A stretch of DNA of 64,000 nucleotides from Portulaca oleracea (Eukaryota; Streptophyta; Magnoliopsida; Caryophyllales; Portulacaceae): positions 55,260,796 through 55,324,795 of the forward strand of contig CM055871.1 in assembly GCA_029582165.1 (NCBI GenBank). Direction: 5' to 3'. The translations under genes and the position numbers were made by a program. The notes beneath the pieces are model-generated. The model worked only from the letters and a program-made list of their open reading frames with translations, searched no databases and was not told the origin of the DNA. Shown in pieces: positions 44,256-56,909 of this stretch. The first letter of the stretch is position 1; every line of letters begins with the position of its first letter.

Positions 44256-47150
44256 TTGCCAAAGATACCCCTGTTTACCCTATAAGTTCCATCATCTGTC
44301 ATGGATCATCTCCATCTATAACCCGGTTCTAACTTCAGTTGAACGCGTCCCTGACCTCGCAAAGATGTTTGAAGTATGGACATACGTCGTGGGGGGGGGG
44401 GGTGATGACTCCACCATGAAGTGCTTTTGATATATTTGGTGTGAATCCATTTAACCCATTGGAGCTCCTTATTGTTCTTGTAACAACCCGAAGAAAATCG
44501 CCCCTTAATACGTATTTATTAGTGTTAATAATCAAGGTTAATGATAAATCACGAATAATTAAAGTGCGTGTTCCAAAATTTTTATTTTCCTAACCAAGTG
44601 TGTGTTTTGCAGGACTTGAACAGTGCAACGATCATCCATGAATCAGTTCTAGATTTCTTTTCTTGATGAACCTCTTCCAATAACTTTTTTATGGTGGTCA
44701 AGATCGTTTACGAATTCTTTTTCCGAGATGGATATATCGGGTCTTTATTTTATTCGTGTCAATTTAGGATTATAATTATGAGAAATTCCATGGAGGGGTG
44801 TGGTATATTTATTTGGGTTACCAATAACATTTTTACGGTTTATTAAATTTAGGTAATTTAAAAATTTGGGAGATATGTGTGTAAGGGGAAAGAATGAAAT
44901 TGATAAATCTTTTGGGCCTCTTGGGACATTTGGGCCGGATGTTTGGAAGAGAGGAGGAAGGGTTAGACTCTCTTCTTTTACCATAGTATTATATTAGGAG
45001 GGAGTATCAAGTGAAGGATTAAAAAGATAACTCTCTCATACTAGCTCCATTGGGTGTGTCTTCTTGTCTCCCTCTCTCACCCACGCCTGAACCACCCCTC
45101 GGCCTGCCTTGCTGCCGCCGACGGCCAGACGACCACCACGCTGTCGCCGGCGACCACCACCACCGTCAGCCATCACTTCCACCGCACCATTTCCCCCTCT
45201 CCTCTCACCATTCTTGTAAGAATAAACTCCCCTCTTGTTCTTTCTCTTTCCTTTCATTTAGATTTTGTATAAAATCAGATTTTTAGATGGAATTATGTTG
45301 GTTTCAGAGACAATATTGTGATTCTAGTAATTGGCCAAAGGAAGGTGAAGGATCCAAGTTACAGAAGAAGAAAGTTGGGTAAGTAACACTAATTTCTTGT
45401 TATCTTGGTATGAATTAAGAGAAAGTAGTGCAAATTATGGACATGCATGTGAGTTTAGTGGCTTATTTCTCTGTGGAAGTTTGGATACTTGTCTTAAATG
45501 AAGTGTATGTTTATAGATAAGTTATAGAGTGAGTAAATTGAAGGATTTTAAGTGATTGCATGTTGGATTGAGTGATGGGTTGTGGAAATGGATGAGACAA
45601 TGGTGTTGCATGTGATTAGAATATGTTCAAATGATGATTTTCTGGGCATTTCAAATTTGAGTTGGTGTTTATGGAAGTTAAGATATGTTTTAGGAGGGAT
45701 ATATGCTAGATTATAAGAGTTTAAGCATGCATGTTAATGACGAATTAAAAATGTTACAATCTGGTTGGGAAAGTGTTTTTCCAGAAAATGAGGAATGTGA
45801 TTTTGGTAATTTATGGTATGAATAGGTAGATAAAAGTGTTAGATAACACCCGATTTTTACGGTTCGTCGTTTAGACTTGTATATTAGGATTTATGGCCAA
45901 ATTTGTAAAACCCCGCAAAACTGGGAATTTATGATGTCAGTTTATAAATGTACTTTTTACGAATGGTTAGAGGCTTTTATGGTTTAAGGGCTGAACATGA
46001 AAGTTGTAGGTGACATTCTGGGCTTTCCGGAATAGTATGATTTGCATTCGTAGGATATCGGGAGAGAGAGTTATGAGCTTTTATATGGAAAGCAAAAATC
46101 TGAGTTTTCCAGAATGTATTTTTGGGACTGCCTGTATTGTTGGTCAAAATCTGACCCTTTCCCATGCTCAAATCAACTTGTGGTTAAAATGAAAGTTGAA
46201 GTATGTATTACGAGCTTTCCGTAGACAGCTTACACAGTGGCCTTGACTGACCCATATCCAACGCTCAAAGCCCAGCCCCCTATATAACCCTAATTGTCTA
46301 CTATTTTTTTATCAAAAAACAAAACAATGGAATGTTATTACTGTAGGATGACAAGATTTGTGGTATTTTAGAAAATATGCGCTATTTTTATTATTTTTTC
46401 TTTCAAAATAAACAATAATAGGTGCAAATAAGTTAGGAATCCGAGACTAAAAATTTTCAGTTCAATTCTTGCTCCCAATGAGATCGAGAGTGGGAACAAA
46501 AGTCTATTCTCATTCACAGCTAGAACCGAAAGTAGGAAATGTTTATTCTCAATCACCCCTAAATATCTTATTTGTGGTGGCACCCATCTTTTCACTGACA
46601 ACAATTTTGAGTGCCAAGTCTATGCCAAACAAAAATATGAACATGATATTCTTACTCAAAAGTTAAAATTAGCTCTATTTGAATATTTTACTAACATATA
46701 TTATAATTTTAAAGAAGGAAATATTGCTCAACCTTCTTACATATTCTCCATAAATATTAATCAATATTTAAAGTAACTAATCAACTATGAACACAAATAT
46801 GTCAAATTTGACTAATATTTTATCAAATATACATTAAATTATCAATCTACTAAATAGAACTATGACAATAATTATAGTTAAAACTATTGTTCTTAGAAAA
46901 GTACAATATCTCAAAATATAATTGACAAAGTGTAGTATAAACCATTTAACATATTTAAAAAGAGACGTTAATATATTAATGTATGAAGTCCAAATTGTTA
47001 AGTTGTGAAGCCACCAAAATTCATATTATTAAAATGGAGAAATGAATGTATATGCCTCGTAAAGATTTTTTTTGTGATTATTTTGAATGGTTGTTGCTAT
47101 GAATCTTCTCTGTTTGCTGTGTCTCCGCTTGCTTCCATTTCCATCCTAAC
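44256..47150. repeat. Degenerate LTR-like sequence and unique DNA
   Basis: 44479 reads TGTAACAACCCGAAGAAAAT and 45846 ATAACACCCGATTTTTACGG, resembling starts of plant gypsy LTRs (TGTAACACCCG...). 45060-45200 is C-rich (CCGCCGACGG, CGCCGGCGACC) but has no recognisable protein. A run of 12 G is at 44391-44402. 46193-47150 shows nothing. Confidence 0.3.
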
Positions 47151-47155
47151 CACAC

Positions 47156-47342
47156 CTACAGACCTACTGACCTAAACCAACAAACAAACAGAATCCTCAT
47201 CCTCCTTCCTCCCTTCCTCCCTCCCTCCCTCCCTTGTTCATCCTTGATTTCCTCTCTCTCTCTCTCTCTTATCCCTATCCCATCCTCTCTCAGTAATCGT
47301 CCATCTTCAGCTGAGCTTATTCGGATCCCACCCAGTCCCAAA
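47156..47342 (+). promoter_or_regulatory. KLCR 5' leader
   Basis: CCTCC repeats (47205-47233) and (CT)n (47251-47270) just before the start codon are typical of plant 5' UTRs. An in-frame ATG at 47244 falls inside the CT tract; the conserved protein starts at 47343. Confidence 0.5.
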
Positions 47343-49859
47343 ATGCCGGGTCTAGTATCAGCCAAAACTCCCCCACCCACACTCTCCGTCCCAACAACAA
47401 CCTCGGACACCCAGATCCGACCCGGAACCGGCTCCCGCCTCAACTCCCCTATCCCTAGACGGACTCCATCTCCATCCCCCTCCATATCAAGGGCCAAGCC
47501 CTCCCCCGATCGGAGCTCCGGCAAGAAGAAACCCGACCCAGCACCCATCAACATTGATGAAACTGCCCTCGACAACCCCGATCTGGGCCCCTTTCTTCTC
47601 AAGCTCGCCCGCGACACTATCGCTTCTGGGGATGGCCCCAACAAGGCCTTGGATTACGCCATTAGAGCTTCCAAGTCCTTCGAGAGGTGTGCTGTTGAGG
47701 GTCAGCCTAGCTTGGACTTGGCTATGAGCTTGCACGTTGTCGCTGCCATTTATTGTAGTTTGGGAAAGTTTGACGAGGCCATCCCTGTTCTAGAACGGGC
47801 AATTGGGGTTCCCGATGTGTCCAAAGGCCCTGATCATGCTCTGGCTAAGTTTTCTGGCTATATGCAGCTCGGTGATACGCATTCTATGCTTGGCCAGCTC
47901 GATCGCTCCATTCACTGTTATAAGGAGGGTCTCGCTATTCAGATTCAAACTCTTGGCGACTCCGATCCCCGAGTTGCCGAAACTTGCCGGTATGTTGTGA
48001 CTTTTCATTCTTTGATTTTGGTTATTTACTGTCATATTTGCATTTTGTTATGCTCGTCTGAGCTGAATCTCTTCCATGCTTTGGCTCTTGCTGCAAATCA
48101 TACACCAAGTGATGTCGAACTCGATTTGATTGGTGGGTGGTTAATGGGGTGAATATAATTAATGCAAATTGTTTAGTGCTGGATTGGATTTTTTATTTTG
48201 GAGCTAAATTTGATTGAATGTGGGGTTCCAAAATGAATTACTCAAAGGTGAATGAAAGAAAGAAACGCCGAGGGATGGTGCTGTTGGATTTGTTTTTTTA
48301 ATTTTTTTTTTTTTTTTTGGGGGGGGGGGGGGTACTCACACATGGAATACTCGGGTTTTGGTTCTGATTTCTAAGGTAGGTCCACTGACTGAATTTGGAG
48401 TTTGGTGCACATGCTGTAGAAGCTGTATTTGGCATGGATCCTTACCCCTTGGATAGGACCACTGGTTGATTATTTGGGTTATTCATAAACATTTGGCTTC
48501 TTGCAAGTTGAAAGAAGGCAGCTTTTGATTTGTGAATATGGTTTAGATATTGTTTGCTTGGAGGTTGGAATTAAAACATCTGAGATTAAAAGGTGTATAA
48601 TTTTGCTTCATTCTCATTGTCCCACTCTACTTGCAAAGTTTTGTTTCTGTGAATTTTTTGTTGTAGCTTTTGTAGCTACCTGCCTTCCTGAAACTTGGGT
48701 ATGCTAACTGATATTTGACTGGGGTTTGTATTGCCAGATACTTAGCAGAGGCCCATGTTCAAGCCATGCAATTCGACGAGGCTGAGAAGTTGTGCAAGCA
48801 AACCTTGGAAATCCACCGTGTTCATAGCGCTCCAGCATCTCTTGAAGAAGCTGCTGATCGCCGCTTAATGGCTCTCATATTAGAGGCAAAGGGTGACTAT
48901 GAGTCAGCTCTTGAGCACCTTGTTCTTGCCAGCATGGCGATGATAGCCAATGGACAAGAGAATGAGGTTGCTGCTATCGATGTGAGCATAGGGAACATAT
49001 ATCAGTCTCTTGGCCGTTTTGATGAGGCTGTTTTCTCCTATCAGAAGGCTCTGACTGTCTTCAAATCATCCAAAGGAGAGAACCACCCTTCTGTTGCATC
49101 CGTTTTTATTCGTCTTGCTGACCTTTACTACAAGACAGGGAAACATAGGGAGTCCAAATCGTACTGTGAAAACGCCCTTAGGATATACAACAAGCCTGTT
49201 CCTGGGACAGCTCAAGAAGAGATTGCTGGTGGATTAAGTGACATAGCAGCTGTGTACGAGTCTGTTAATGAGCCAGAGGAGGCATTGAAGCTCTTGCAGA
49301 AGGCTATAAAGTTGTTGGAAGACAAGCCAGGGCAGCAGAACACGATTGCAGGTATAGAAGCACGTATTGGTGTGATGTACTATATGGTAGGGAGATACGG
49401 CGAGGCTTTGACTTCCTTTGAAAGTGCTGTAAGCAAGCTCCGCGCAAGTGGAGAGAGGAAGTCAGCTTTCTTCGGTGTGCTGTTGAATCAGATGGGTTTA
49501 GCGTGTGTGCAATTGTTTAAGATCGACCAGGCAGCCGAACTGTTTGAGGAGGCAAGGGCAATCTTGGAACAAGAATGTGGTCCTTGTCACCAAGACACTC
49601 TTGGAGTGTATAGCAACCTTGCTGCTACCTATGATGCTATGGGCAGGTAACAATTAATCCTTTTTCTCCACTCATCCCCTTTCTTATCTGTTAATAGCAC
49701 AGAATTATTCATCTGTGATTCTTTAGTCTCGCGGTCACTTATTTGCTCAATTTTATACTATCTCTAATGCACTTTTTTCTTTCAAAAAGACAGAAGAGTC
49801 TTGGTAAAGGTTTCTTTGATAGTTAGAGAGGAAGCTACAGGCATGCAGAGGAGTTTCCC

Positions 49860-49902
<43 letters not shown>

Positions 49903-50788
49903 GTGGGGGGGGGGGGGGGGGGTTGTTAGTGCTGTACTTAGTCCTTAAAATAGATCACCTAGCTTTAGTTGCAAGTGCATACTTTATTTGTGGTTACAGT
50001 GACTTCCCTCCCTCTGAAGTAGAGAAAGATACTAGAAGTTGAATGATTTGAAATTTCGCAATTTACCCTACGCATCATGCCCTTGTTTGGCCTGCAGTGC
50101 TACCATGCTGCCTAACTTCCCGGGGAGTCTTTTTCTTTCTTTTTTTTTTTTTGGGGATAAAGGTAGGGAAGGAGTTGTTTGTTTGTTTCAGTTTCTTTTT
50201 GGCCCTTTCCTCTCTCCTTAGGCTGGCCGTATTCTCAAATGGGTTGAAATTGTCCATGTCAACTGGTTGATGTTGTGAATGGTGCAGTGTCATATTCATT
50301 TTGCTGTCCAACAGTTACATGTCCAGTTTTGAACTGGTCTGGGAAATAATATTGTGTTGCCTCTGAAACTTCAACTGCTAGCTGTTCCATTCTGTATTAT
50401 GATTTTGATAGTGTTTGTTGAGTTCAATGGAGTTCCAAGCTGGATTGGACCCAGTATAATGTATATGCTAGCTGGCTTGTCAATGAGAGAATATTATTAT
50501 CTAGTATGATGATGAATGATAATGATGTACTTACTAGTAGCATGTGGTTACAGAATTGAAGATTCCATTGAAATCCTGGAGTATGTTGTGAAGTTGAGAG
50601 AAGAGAAGCTGGGTACAGCCAATCCTGACTTTGATGATGAGAAGAAGAGGCTGGCAGAGCTCCTGAAAGAAGCAGGCAAAAGCAGAAATAGAAAAGCAAA
50701 ATCACTGGAAAACCTCATCGATCCCAACTCAAAGAGGACAAAGAAAGAGTCCACTAAGAGGTGGGGTGGTTTGGGTTTTAGGATTTGA
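47343..50788 (+). CDS. KLCR1: Kinesin light chain-related / CMU protein (TPR), 3 exons
   Basis: Cytosolic TPR scaffold; Arabidopsis homologues (KLCR/CMU) bind cortical microtubules, keep cellulose-synthase tracks in place and recruit IQD proteins. Exons 47343-47989, 48738-49646 and 50554-50788, GT-AG, join to 1791 bp, 596 aa (Arabidopsis KLCR1 609). The N-terminal 65 residues are Pro/Ser/Thr-rich and basic (TPSPSPSISRAKPSP). From about 95 to 540 TPR-like helices repeat, e.g. AAIYCSLGKFDEAIPVLERA, GNIYQSLGRFDEAVFSYQKA and ADLYYKTGKHRESKSYCENA. The tail is basic (KRTKKESTKRWGGLGFRI). Start MPGLVS matches the family. No defect seen. Which of the three plant paralogues it is needs a tree. Confidence 0.94.
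48296..48332. repeat. T-run then G-run in KLCR intron 1
   Basis: About 18 T followed by 14 G. Confidence 0.9.
49862..49922. repeat. T40 then G-run in KLCR intron 2
   Basis: About 40 T, GG T GG, then about 18 G. Length of such runs is unreliable in any assembly. Confidence 0.9.
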
Positions 50789-51754
50789 CCAACAATTTCC
50801 TCCAACAACAGAAACAATCCTACTTTGAGGAGGGGAAGTTTTCTTTAAAAAATTGATATTGTTATTGCATTGTTTATGTGCTTGTGTTATTTGTCTCACT
50901 TCTTTTATGATTATCTACCAACATCAACATGATGCTTCTCACTCATCTCACTTGTGTAACATAGAATCTTCTGTATAGGGTTTGAAAATATGTAATTCCT
51001 TGTGCCCTTTGATTCAAGCTTTAAATTTCCTTCATTAATTAATGCTGTAACTGTATTCTATTTCCTTCATTAATGCCGCATGTGATTATGTGAAGGGAAA
51101 ATGTTTGGCTCAGCTGGGTCCTTGGGGCCTTGTATAGTTATACCCTTCATCGGTCCATCCTTATTGCCTTGTGGATGAGGATTTCTTTGCTACTAGTAGA
51201 TATCTCTATTCTGTTGCCCACAGAAGCATAGGTTAACATTCAATGGCTCATCTGTGGGAACCTCTTATTAATTGGACATTTGGACCTGAGAAAGCGAGAA
51301 GACTTTGAAATTTTTGAGCAAACAGGCTAGAATTAGGAAAAATAGACAAATAATCCTATTTTTAGGACTACTAGACAAAAATATACCACTGCACCAAAAA
51401 AACAAAAATAAAAATATAGCAACGGTTCTTGTTCCAAAGTATATGTGAATGAATAATTATACTACTGAGAATAAACAATTTAGACTACGTAGTATATGCA
51501 AATGAACAGTTATACTAATTAAAGCAGAAACTCAAAATCAAAAGCATGTAGTAAATAGCAAACAACAATAATATGATCTTTATAAATTATGAGATTTTTT
51601 TCAAATTTAATCGAATTTCAAATTTTAACTTACCAAGAATTTTTGTACATTACCCTAAATTTTGAAATATTTCTAGTTTCCGTAAAAGATGAAACCCACG
51701 GGGTACCAATACCCACCACCATCATATATGTTCCAACAAATGGTTTTCAATTAA
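50789..51754. other. KLCR 3' flank, no further gene
   Basis: The first 200 bp are expected to hold the 3' UTR. Nothing else recognised. Confidence 0.5.
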
Positions 51755-52936
51755 AACTCCGTTCTTTTATACGGTTGATGCGGTGTGGTAATGATGCGTT
51801 GCGTTGCGGTGCAGTGAAATTTGGAAAAAATGTTGTGAGAGTTGTGGTAGTTGAAAAGAGATAATGTGTGAAAGAACCCTGGGGGGGTGAATAGGGTTAC
51901 AAGAATTTCTGAACAAATGCTCACTGATAAAGGATGTTAGGGTCTTAATCTGTCAACTTTAGATAAACCAAGGCAAACTTGAAATAAAGGGCAATAATAA
52001 GATAACTGAATAACCTCCTTTATTTCGTTGGAACAGAATGCAAACTAAATTGCCTAAGGTAAATGTCCTTAGGGTTACAGTCGAACAAAGAAACTTTGAA
52101 CCAGATTTCTGGGTAAACACACACACCAAGCACAGATTTGGTGTAAGCTCTAATCGAACCTAAGTCCGTCTAGGATTCGATTACAATCACTCAAATCAAA
52201 ACCTAAGTCCGTTAAGGAATTGATTCACACAAACTCTCACAAAGAATACAACTTTCTTCGTAGAGAAAGATTTCAAAAACAAAGCACTCTCTGTTTTTGT
52301 ATCACTCGACTACTTCCGTGGAATCGTTGGGTTGCTTAAAATCCCAAGTCATCAATTTATAGGATCATTGTCTTCAATCGAATAGAGTCGTTGAGATTTG
52401 ATTTTAGTTGGATTCCTTCCTTCTTTGTGCTTCCAATTTTGCTCCAAATTTCTTTCCTTTTTGTGAGATTCCTGGAACTTGAAATCTTATTTTCTTTCCA
52501 ATCTCTTGAACGGTTGTTTCCTACAATTCTCATAGTTGCAATCGAATTAGTTTGGTTAGAAAAAGGATAAAGAAAACAGATAATCTTGTGTCCAGGAAAC
52601 TTGAAATCTGCTCTAAGAGTCTTGAGTGAATGTCCTTATGATGCCCTAGGAGAATGTCTTTTTGCATTCTTTGAGATTTATTTCCTTGTGCATCATATCT
52701 TTTCTGGCTATTCGAATTTTGGCTTTCATTCAAAACTGATCAAGTCGCCAAGGTCCTTATCAACGTCCTTGAGGGGTTCTAACAATGTGAAAAGTGGGGG
52801 AGATACGTGAGGATAAAAAAAATGTAGAGATATATTAATAATGATTGTGGTGTGGTTTGGTGAAGTGTGGTAGAAAATTAAAGAATGCGGTGGGCGATAT
52901 GATTTCGCACCGCAACCCCTACTGTATAAAATATTG
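51755..52936. mobile_element. Harbinger-like MITE split by an insertion
   Basis: 51761-51850 (CGTTCTTTTATACGGTTGAT, GCGGTGTGGTAATG) and 52835-52936 (ATTGTGGTGTGG, GTGGTAGAAAATTAAAGA, ACTGTATAAAA) correspond to the two halves of the 33680-33911 MITE. About 1 kb of unrelated sequence (about 51860-52820, starting AAAGAACCCTGGGGGGGTGA) lies between. Ends are more decayed than in the 33.7-kb copy. Confidence 0.65.
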
Positions 52937-54608
52937 TCATAAGAATATAATATTATATTTTTTTGACAAAATTCACTACGAAAAATTCTTAGTCAAGGTG
53001 AACATTTGAGATAATTAAGATGGAATTGAGGATAATCTAAAAACTTGATTGCTATTGTTGACCAGTCCATATGCTACCCATTCATTTATTTTTAATTACT
53101 CCAAAAGACATCCAAATGTCCACTTATCTGTTGCTTCATCCCAAAATAAACGGAAATATGAGCACCAAATCAACAATTCGTGTAAAATCCTCCATCCAAT
53201 ATCATATAGTCTCTTCCTAGTTCATCCAAAATAACCTCGCCACGTAAGCAATCCGTGTGGATTCTCATCTCGTTAAAATCTCTTGATCTGCATTCTTTCC
53301 ATCCCCTCAAAAAACTAACGAACCCTCTCTTATTGTATTTTCTCACAGACTCTTAGAGTAGATGCAATAATGTTCCTGTTTTTTTCAATGCAAGTGATAA
53401 TTTACCCTTCCATATCATTCATCATTCCTATTTTTTAAACTCCAAACCATTTATTCCACAATAATAGGAACTCATTCCAACCTTTTCATTCTTCCTCTTC
53501 TCTCACTCTCTTTCTCATATCTTTTTCTGCACCTCAAACTGCCGCGACTCACCGAAAACACCCTCCATCATCATCTAACTGAAGCTCTGTACACCCGACC
53601 TCATTCTAAATACTTCTATTATGCCAGATGTCAACATGCAAAGCTTCGAGAAAACCACTCCACCACCGTTCCATCTGGGAGGAGATTCAAGGGCGGAGAA
53701 CAAAGGGGAGGTCAGTTCTGGGTGACGTCCCACCAATCCAAATTAAGGTTTACAATTTGGTTTTCAATTTACAGTGTTCTTAGGTTTAGTTTTAGATTTA
53801 AGTTAATTTTTATTTGTCAATTCTCGCGTTGTTAAAAGATTTGCTGATTATCCAATTTCGAGCGGAATTTGGCAAGTTCAATTTTCGAATATTGTGTTTT
53901 AGTTCGTCGTTTCTGGGTTATTATTGGTTCGAAATCTCTTGTTCTTCGGTAAATTGATGCATTACTTGGTTCGTTTGTTCGATTATCATCAAGGTTGAAA
54001 TTGTGGTCATGATTCTAGGTTCTGTGGTTCAATTTAGATCGGTGGTTTGATTTCATGTTGATGGATTTAGATATATTTATGAGTTTGCTTTGTTCTTTGG
54101 GCATCGTTGAAATTCCGGGTTGATAATGTTCTGGGTAGGATCATTAAATGATGTTTTGTGTGAATCTTGCTTTTGGTATGGGTTTTTGATTTCGATTTGT
54201 GCTCGGATTTTTTCTGTCATGAGTTTGCCGTTGATTTATTTGGGTTTTTGGATGTAGTTTTCTGGGTTATAAACATTGTTTGGATTTAATATGGGCAGTA
54301 TTTGGTTGTGTGTCCCTGAGTATTTGATGTTCATCTTCCCTCATTCGTGATTTGAGGTCATAATGACCGGTTGATGTCGTTTTACCTGTGCTTGTTATCC
54401 TCTACCCTTTCCACTGCGATATTCCTCTGTTTCATGTCGTATTTACCTCCCCCGTTTCATGCCCTATTCCTCAGCTTCAAGGGGAGTCTTACTTATTTAC
54501 AATGAATACTTGATTGGGGTCATGAGCTGGAAAGGGAGGAAAAATATATTAAACAATATATTTTACACTTGTCCGTAGAGAAAGAAAAAATAGGGGGTAG
54601 GGGTAGCA
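52937..54608 (+). other. No gene recognised; leader-like and intron-like sequence
   Basis: 53490-53600 is CT-rich like a plant leader, and 53750-54480 is T-rich with GTTTG/TTTGG words like an intron on the plus strand. No open frame of interest. Could be a non-coding first exon and intron, but nothing fixes it. Confidence 0.3.
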
Positions 54609-56576
54609 AGAACTACGACCATGAGCCCGGGCTCATGGTGCTCGGTGCACCCGTCAGTTTCTTTTTTATTTTAAATAGATATAATAAAGATGTTTTAATT
54701 TAATATTTTAATATATTTTAAATTTGAATTTTTATTCAACTTAATTATGCTTTTCATTCGTGTATTTTTAATTTTAATTTTCTTTCTCTATTTTCATTAT
54801 ATTCTTTGTATTATTTTGTAATTTAATTATTTTGTACGTACTTTTGGATATACAGAAGGACGATGGTGAGCCCAGGCGTACGTTGTTTGGTGAGCCCAAC
54901 GCCCACCATCGTTTTTATTTTTTTAATTATTTTTTTTGTGTAATATTATATTTTTATGCTTTTTTTAAATATAATATTTATAACCTATAAGGCCAATGCT
55001 CATAAACCTTAACTACTAATTATTATGCTCATAAATTATAACTATTATGCTCATAACCTACAATCCCAATGCTCATAAGCCTTTACACCAATGCTCATAT
55101 TGTACAACTACTATGCTTATAATTTATAACTATTATGCTCATAAGTCTCTACACCAATGCTCATACTATACAACTACTATGCTCATAACTTATAACTATT
55201 ATGCTCGTTACATAAAACCATAATGTTCATCAAGCTGAACTACAATGCTTATTACCTATTACTACAATGCTCATTACCTATAACTACAATGTTCATTACA
55301 TAAAACCATAATGCTCATCAAACAGAACTACAATGCTCATAACCTATAACGACAATGTCATAACCTATAACGACAATGCTCATTACATGAAACCATAATG
55401 CTCATTACCTATAACTACAATGCTCATAACCTATAACGACAATGCTCATTACATGAAACCATAATACTCATCAAGCTGAACTACAATGCTCATTACCTAT
55501 TACTACAATGCTCATTACCTATAACTGCAATGCTCATTACATAAAACCATAATGCTCATTCCCTATTAGTACAATGCTCATTACCTATAACTACAATGCT
55601 CATTACATAAAACCATAATGTTCATCAAGCAAAACTACAATGTTCATTACATGAAACCATAATGTTCATCAAGCTGAACTACAATGCTCATTAATTACCT
55701 ATTAGTACAATGCTCATTACTTATGACTACAATGCTCATTACATAAAACCATAATGCTCATTACCTATTACTACAATGCTCATTGCCTATAACTACAATG
55801 TTCATTATATAAAACCATAATGCTCATTACCTATTGCTACAATGCTTATTGCCTATAGCTATAATGCGCATTACATAAAACCATAGTGTTCATCTAGCAG
55901 AACTACAATGTTCATAACCTATAACGACAATGCTCATTATAAAATATATTGAAGTATTATATTAAAAGGAAAACCTCATTATATTTATTTTAGAAAAATT
56001 AAAAATTGCACAAAAAAAAGGAAATTAAAAATATAAAGAAAAAGAATGCATAGGGTGCATGGAGTATTATGGACTCGGAAGCATAATTGTTTCTTTTTTT
56101 AAATTTAGAATAGAAAAAAATTAAAAAAATCAAAAAATAAAAAATAAATTTATACGTCTACTTAAAATAATTATTGATAGATACAAAAAAAAATAAAATT
56201 AACAACTAGAATATAAAGACCCATAAACCTAAAGTATAGTGCTCATAAACCAATGTTTGAATGCTTATAAACATATCCCATGTAATTTCATGATTTGTAA
56301 CTACAACGCTCGCGAACTTTAACCAAAATGCTCATAAACACAAATCGTAGAAAATAAAAATAAAAATAAAAATAGATAAATAAAATAATGGACTAAAAAT
56401 GATATAATGAAAATACATAAAAAAAATTAAAATTAAAATAAATAAATAAATAATGTAATTAAGTTAAATTAAAAATATTAGAGTAAAATTTTTTTTTATT
56501 ATTTATTTAAAAAAAGAAAAAAGGAAATCCCAGGGCGCACCGTGCATGGTGCCCGGGATCACCTTCGTTTTGCAAA
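54609..56576. mobile_element. ~2-kb element with inverted ends and internal minisatellite
   Basis: Left end region CCCGGGCTCATGGTGCTCGGTGCACC (54624-54651) and right end region GGGCGCACCGTGCATGGTGCCCGGG (56533-56557) are imperfect inverses. An inner pair CGATGGTG...CACCATCG lies at 54863-54912. Sequence outside it (AAAGAAAAAATAGGGGGTAG on the left, TAATGATTACTATTTTTGCA on the right) is nearly continuous in the paralogous locus at 60090-60190, which lacks the element. No transposase; class unknown. Confidence 0.7.
54985..55940. repeat. Minisatellite, about 21-22-bp unit, roughly 40 copies
   Basis: Variants of AATGCTCATTACCTATAACT and AATGCTCATTACATAAAACC alternate in a higher-order pattern, with AATGTTCATCAAGCTGAACT inserted at intervals. 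Decayed units recur at 56215-56345. No spacers of unique sequence, so this is a minisatellite rather than a CRISPR array. Confidence 0.9.
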
Positions 56577-56582
56577 TACCAC

Positions 56583-56909
56583 TATAATAAATTACTACTA
56601 ATAATGATTACTATTTTTGCACAGAGAGAGTGGGGGAGGTGAGAGGTGTGGGTAGTGGGGAGTAGGTGTCAAAATTTGATTAGTGACATAATTTCACACG
56701 GATATTACTATTGTCCTCTCTCCTCTATTTATCAGCCCTGTGACATTTCCTGTCAAGTGTCAACCCATTAGCTCGCGCCTTGTTTTCTCTCCCCTCTTCC
56801 CCATTTCCATTCAATCATCATCTCCTCTTCCTGTACTTCTTCTTCTCCCCCCAAATCCAACCCAGTCAATCACCCACAGAAACACCGAAATCACTTCATA
56901 GCGTGCAAT
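56583..56909 (+). repeat. Promoter/leader block, copy 1 (partner 60160-60475)
   Basis: Contains CTCTATTTATCAGCCCTGTGA (TATA-like) and a CT-rich leader (TTTTCTCTCCCCTCTTCCCC). About 90% alike to the partner 3.57 kb downstream. Confidence 0.85.

Noticed and set aside
45050..45286. Proline/alanine-rich small proteins on both strands
   Set aside because: The frames arise from C/G-rich repeat DNA and overlap on both strands; no family match.
47156..47644. 162-codon minus-strand frame over the KLCR start
   Set aside because: It is antisense to the conserved Pro/Ser-rich N-terminus of KLCR and has no recognisable content of its own.
54985..55940. CRISPR-like array
   Set aside because: Units are contiguous and variable with no unique spacers, and the DNA is a plant nuclear genome; it is a minisatellite.
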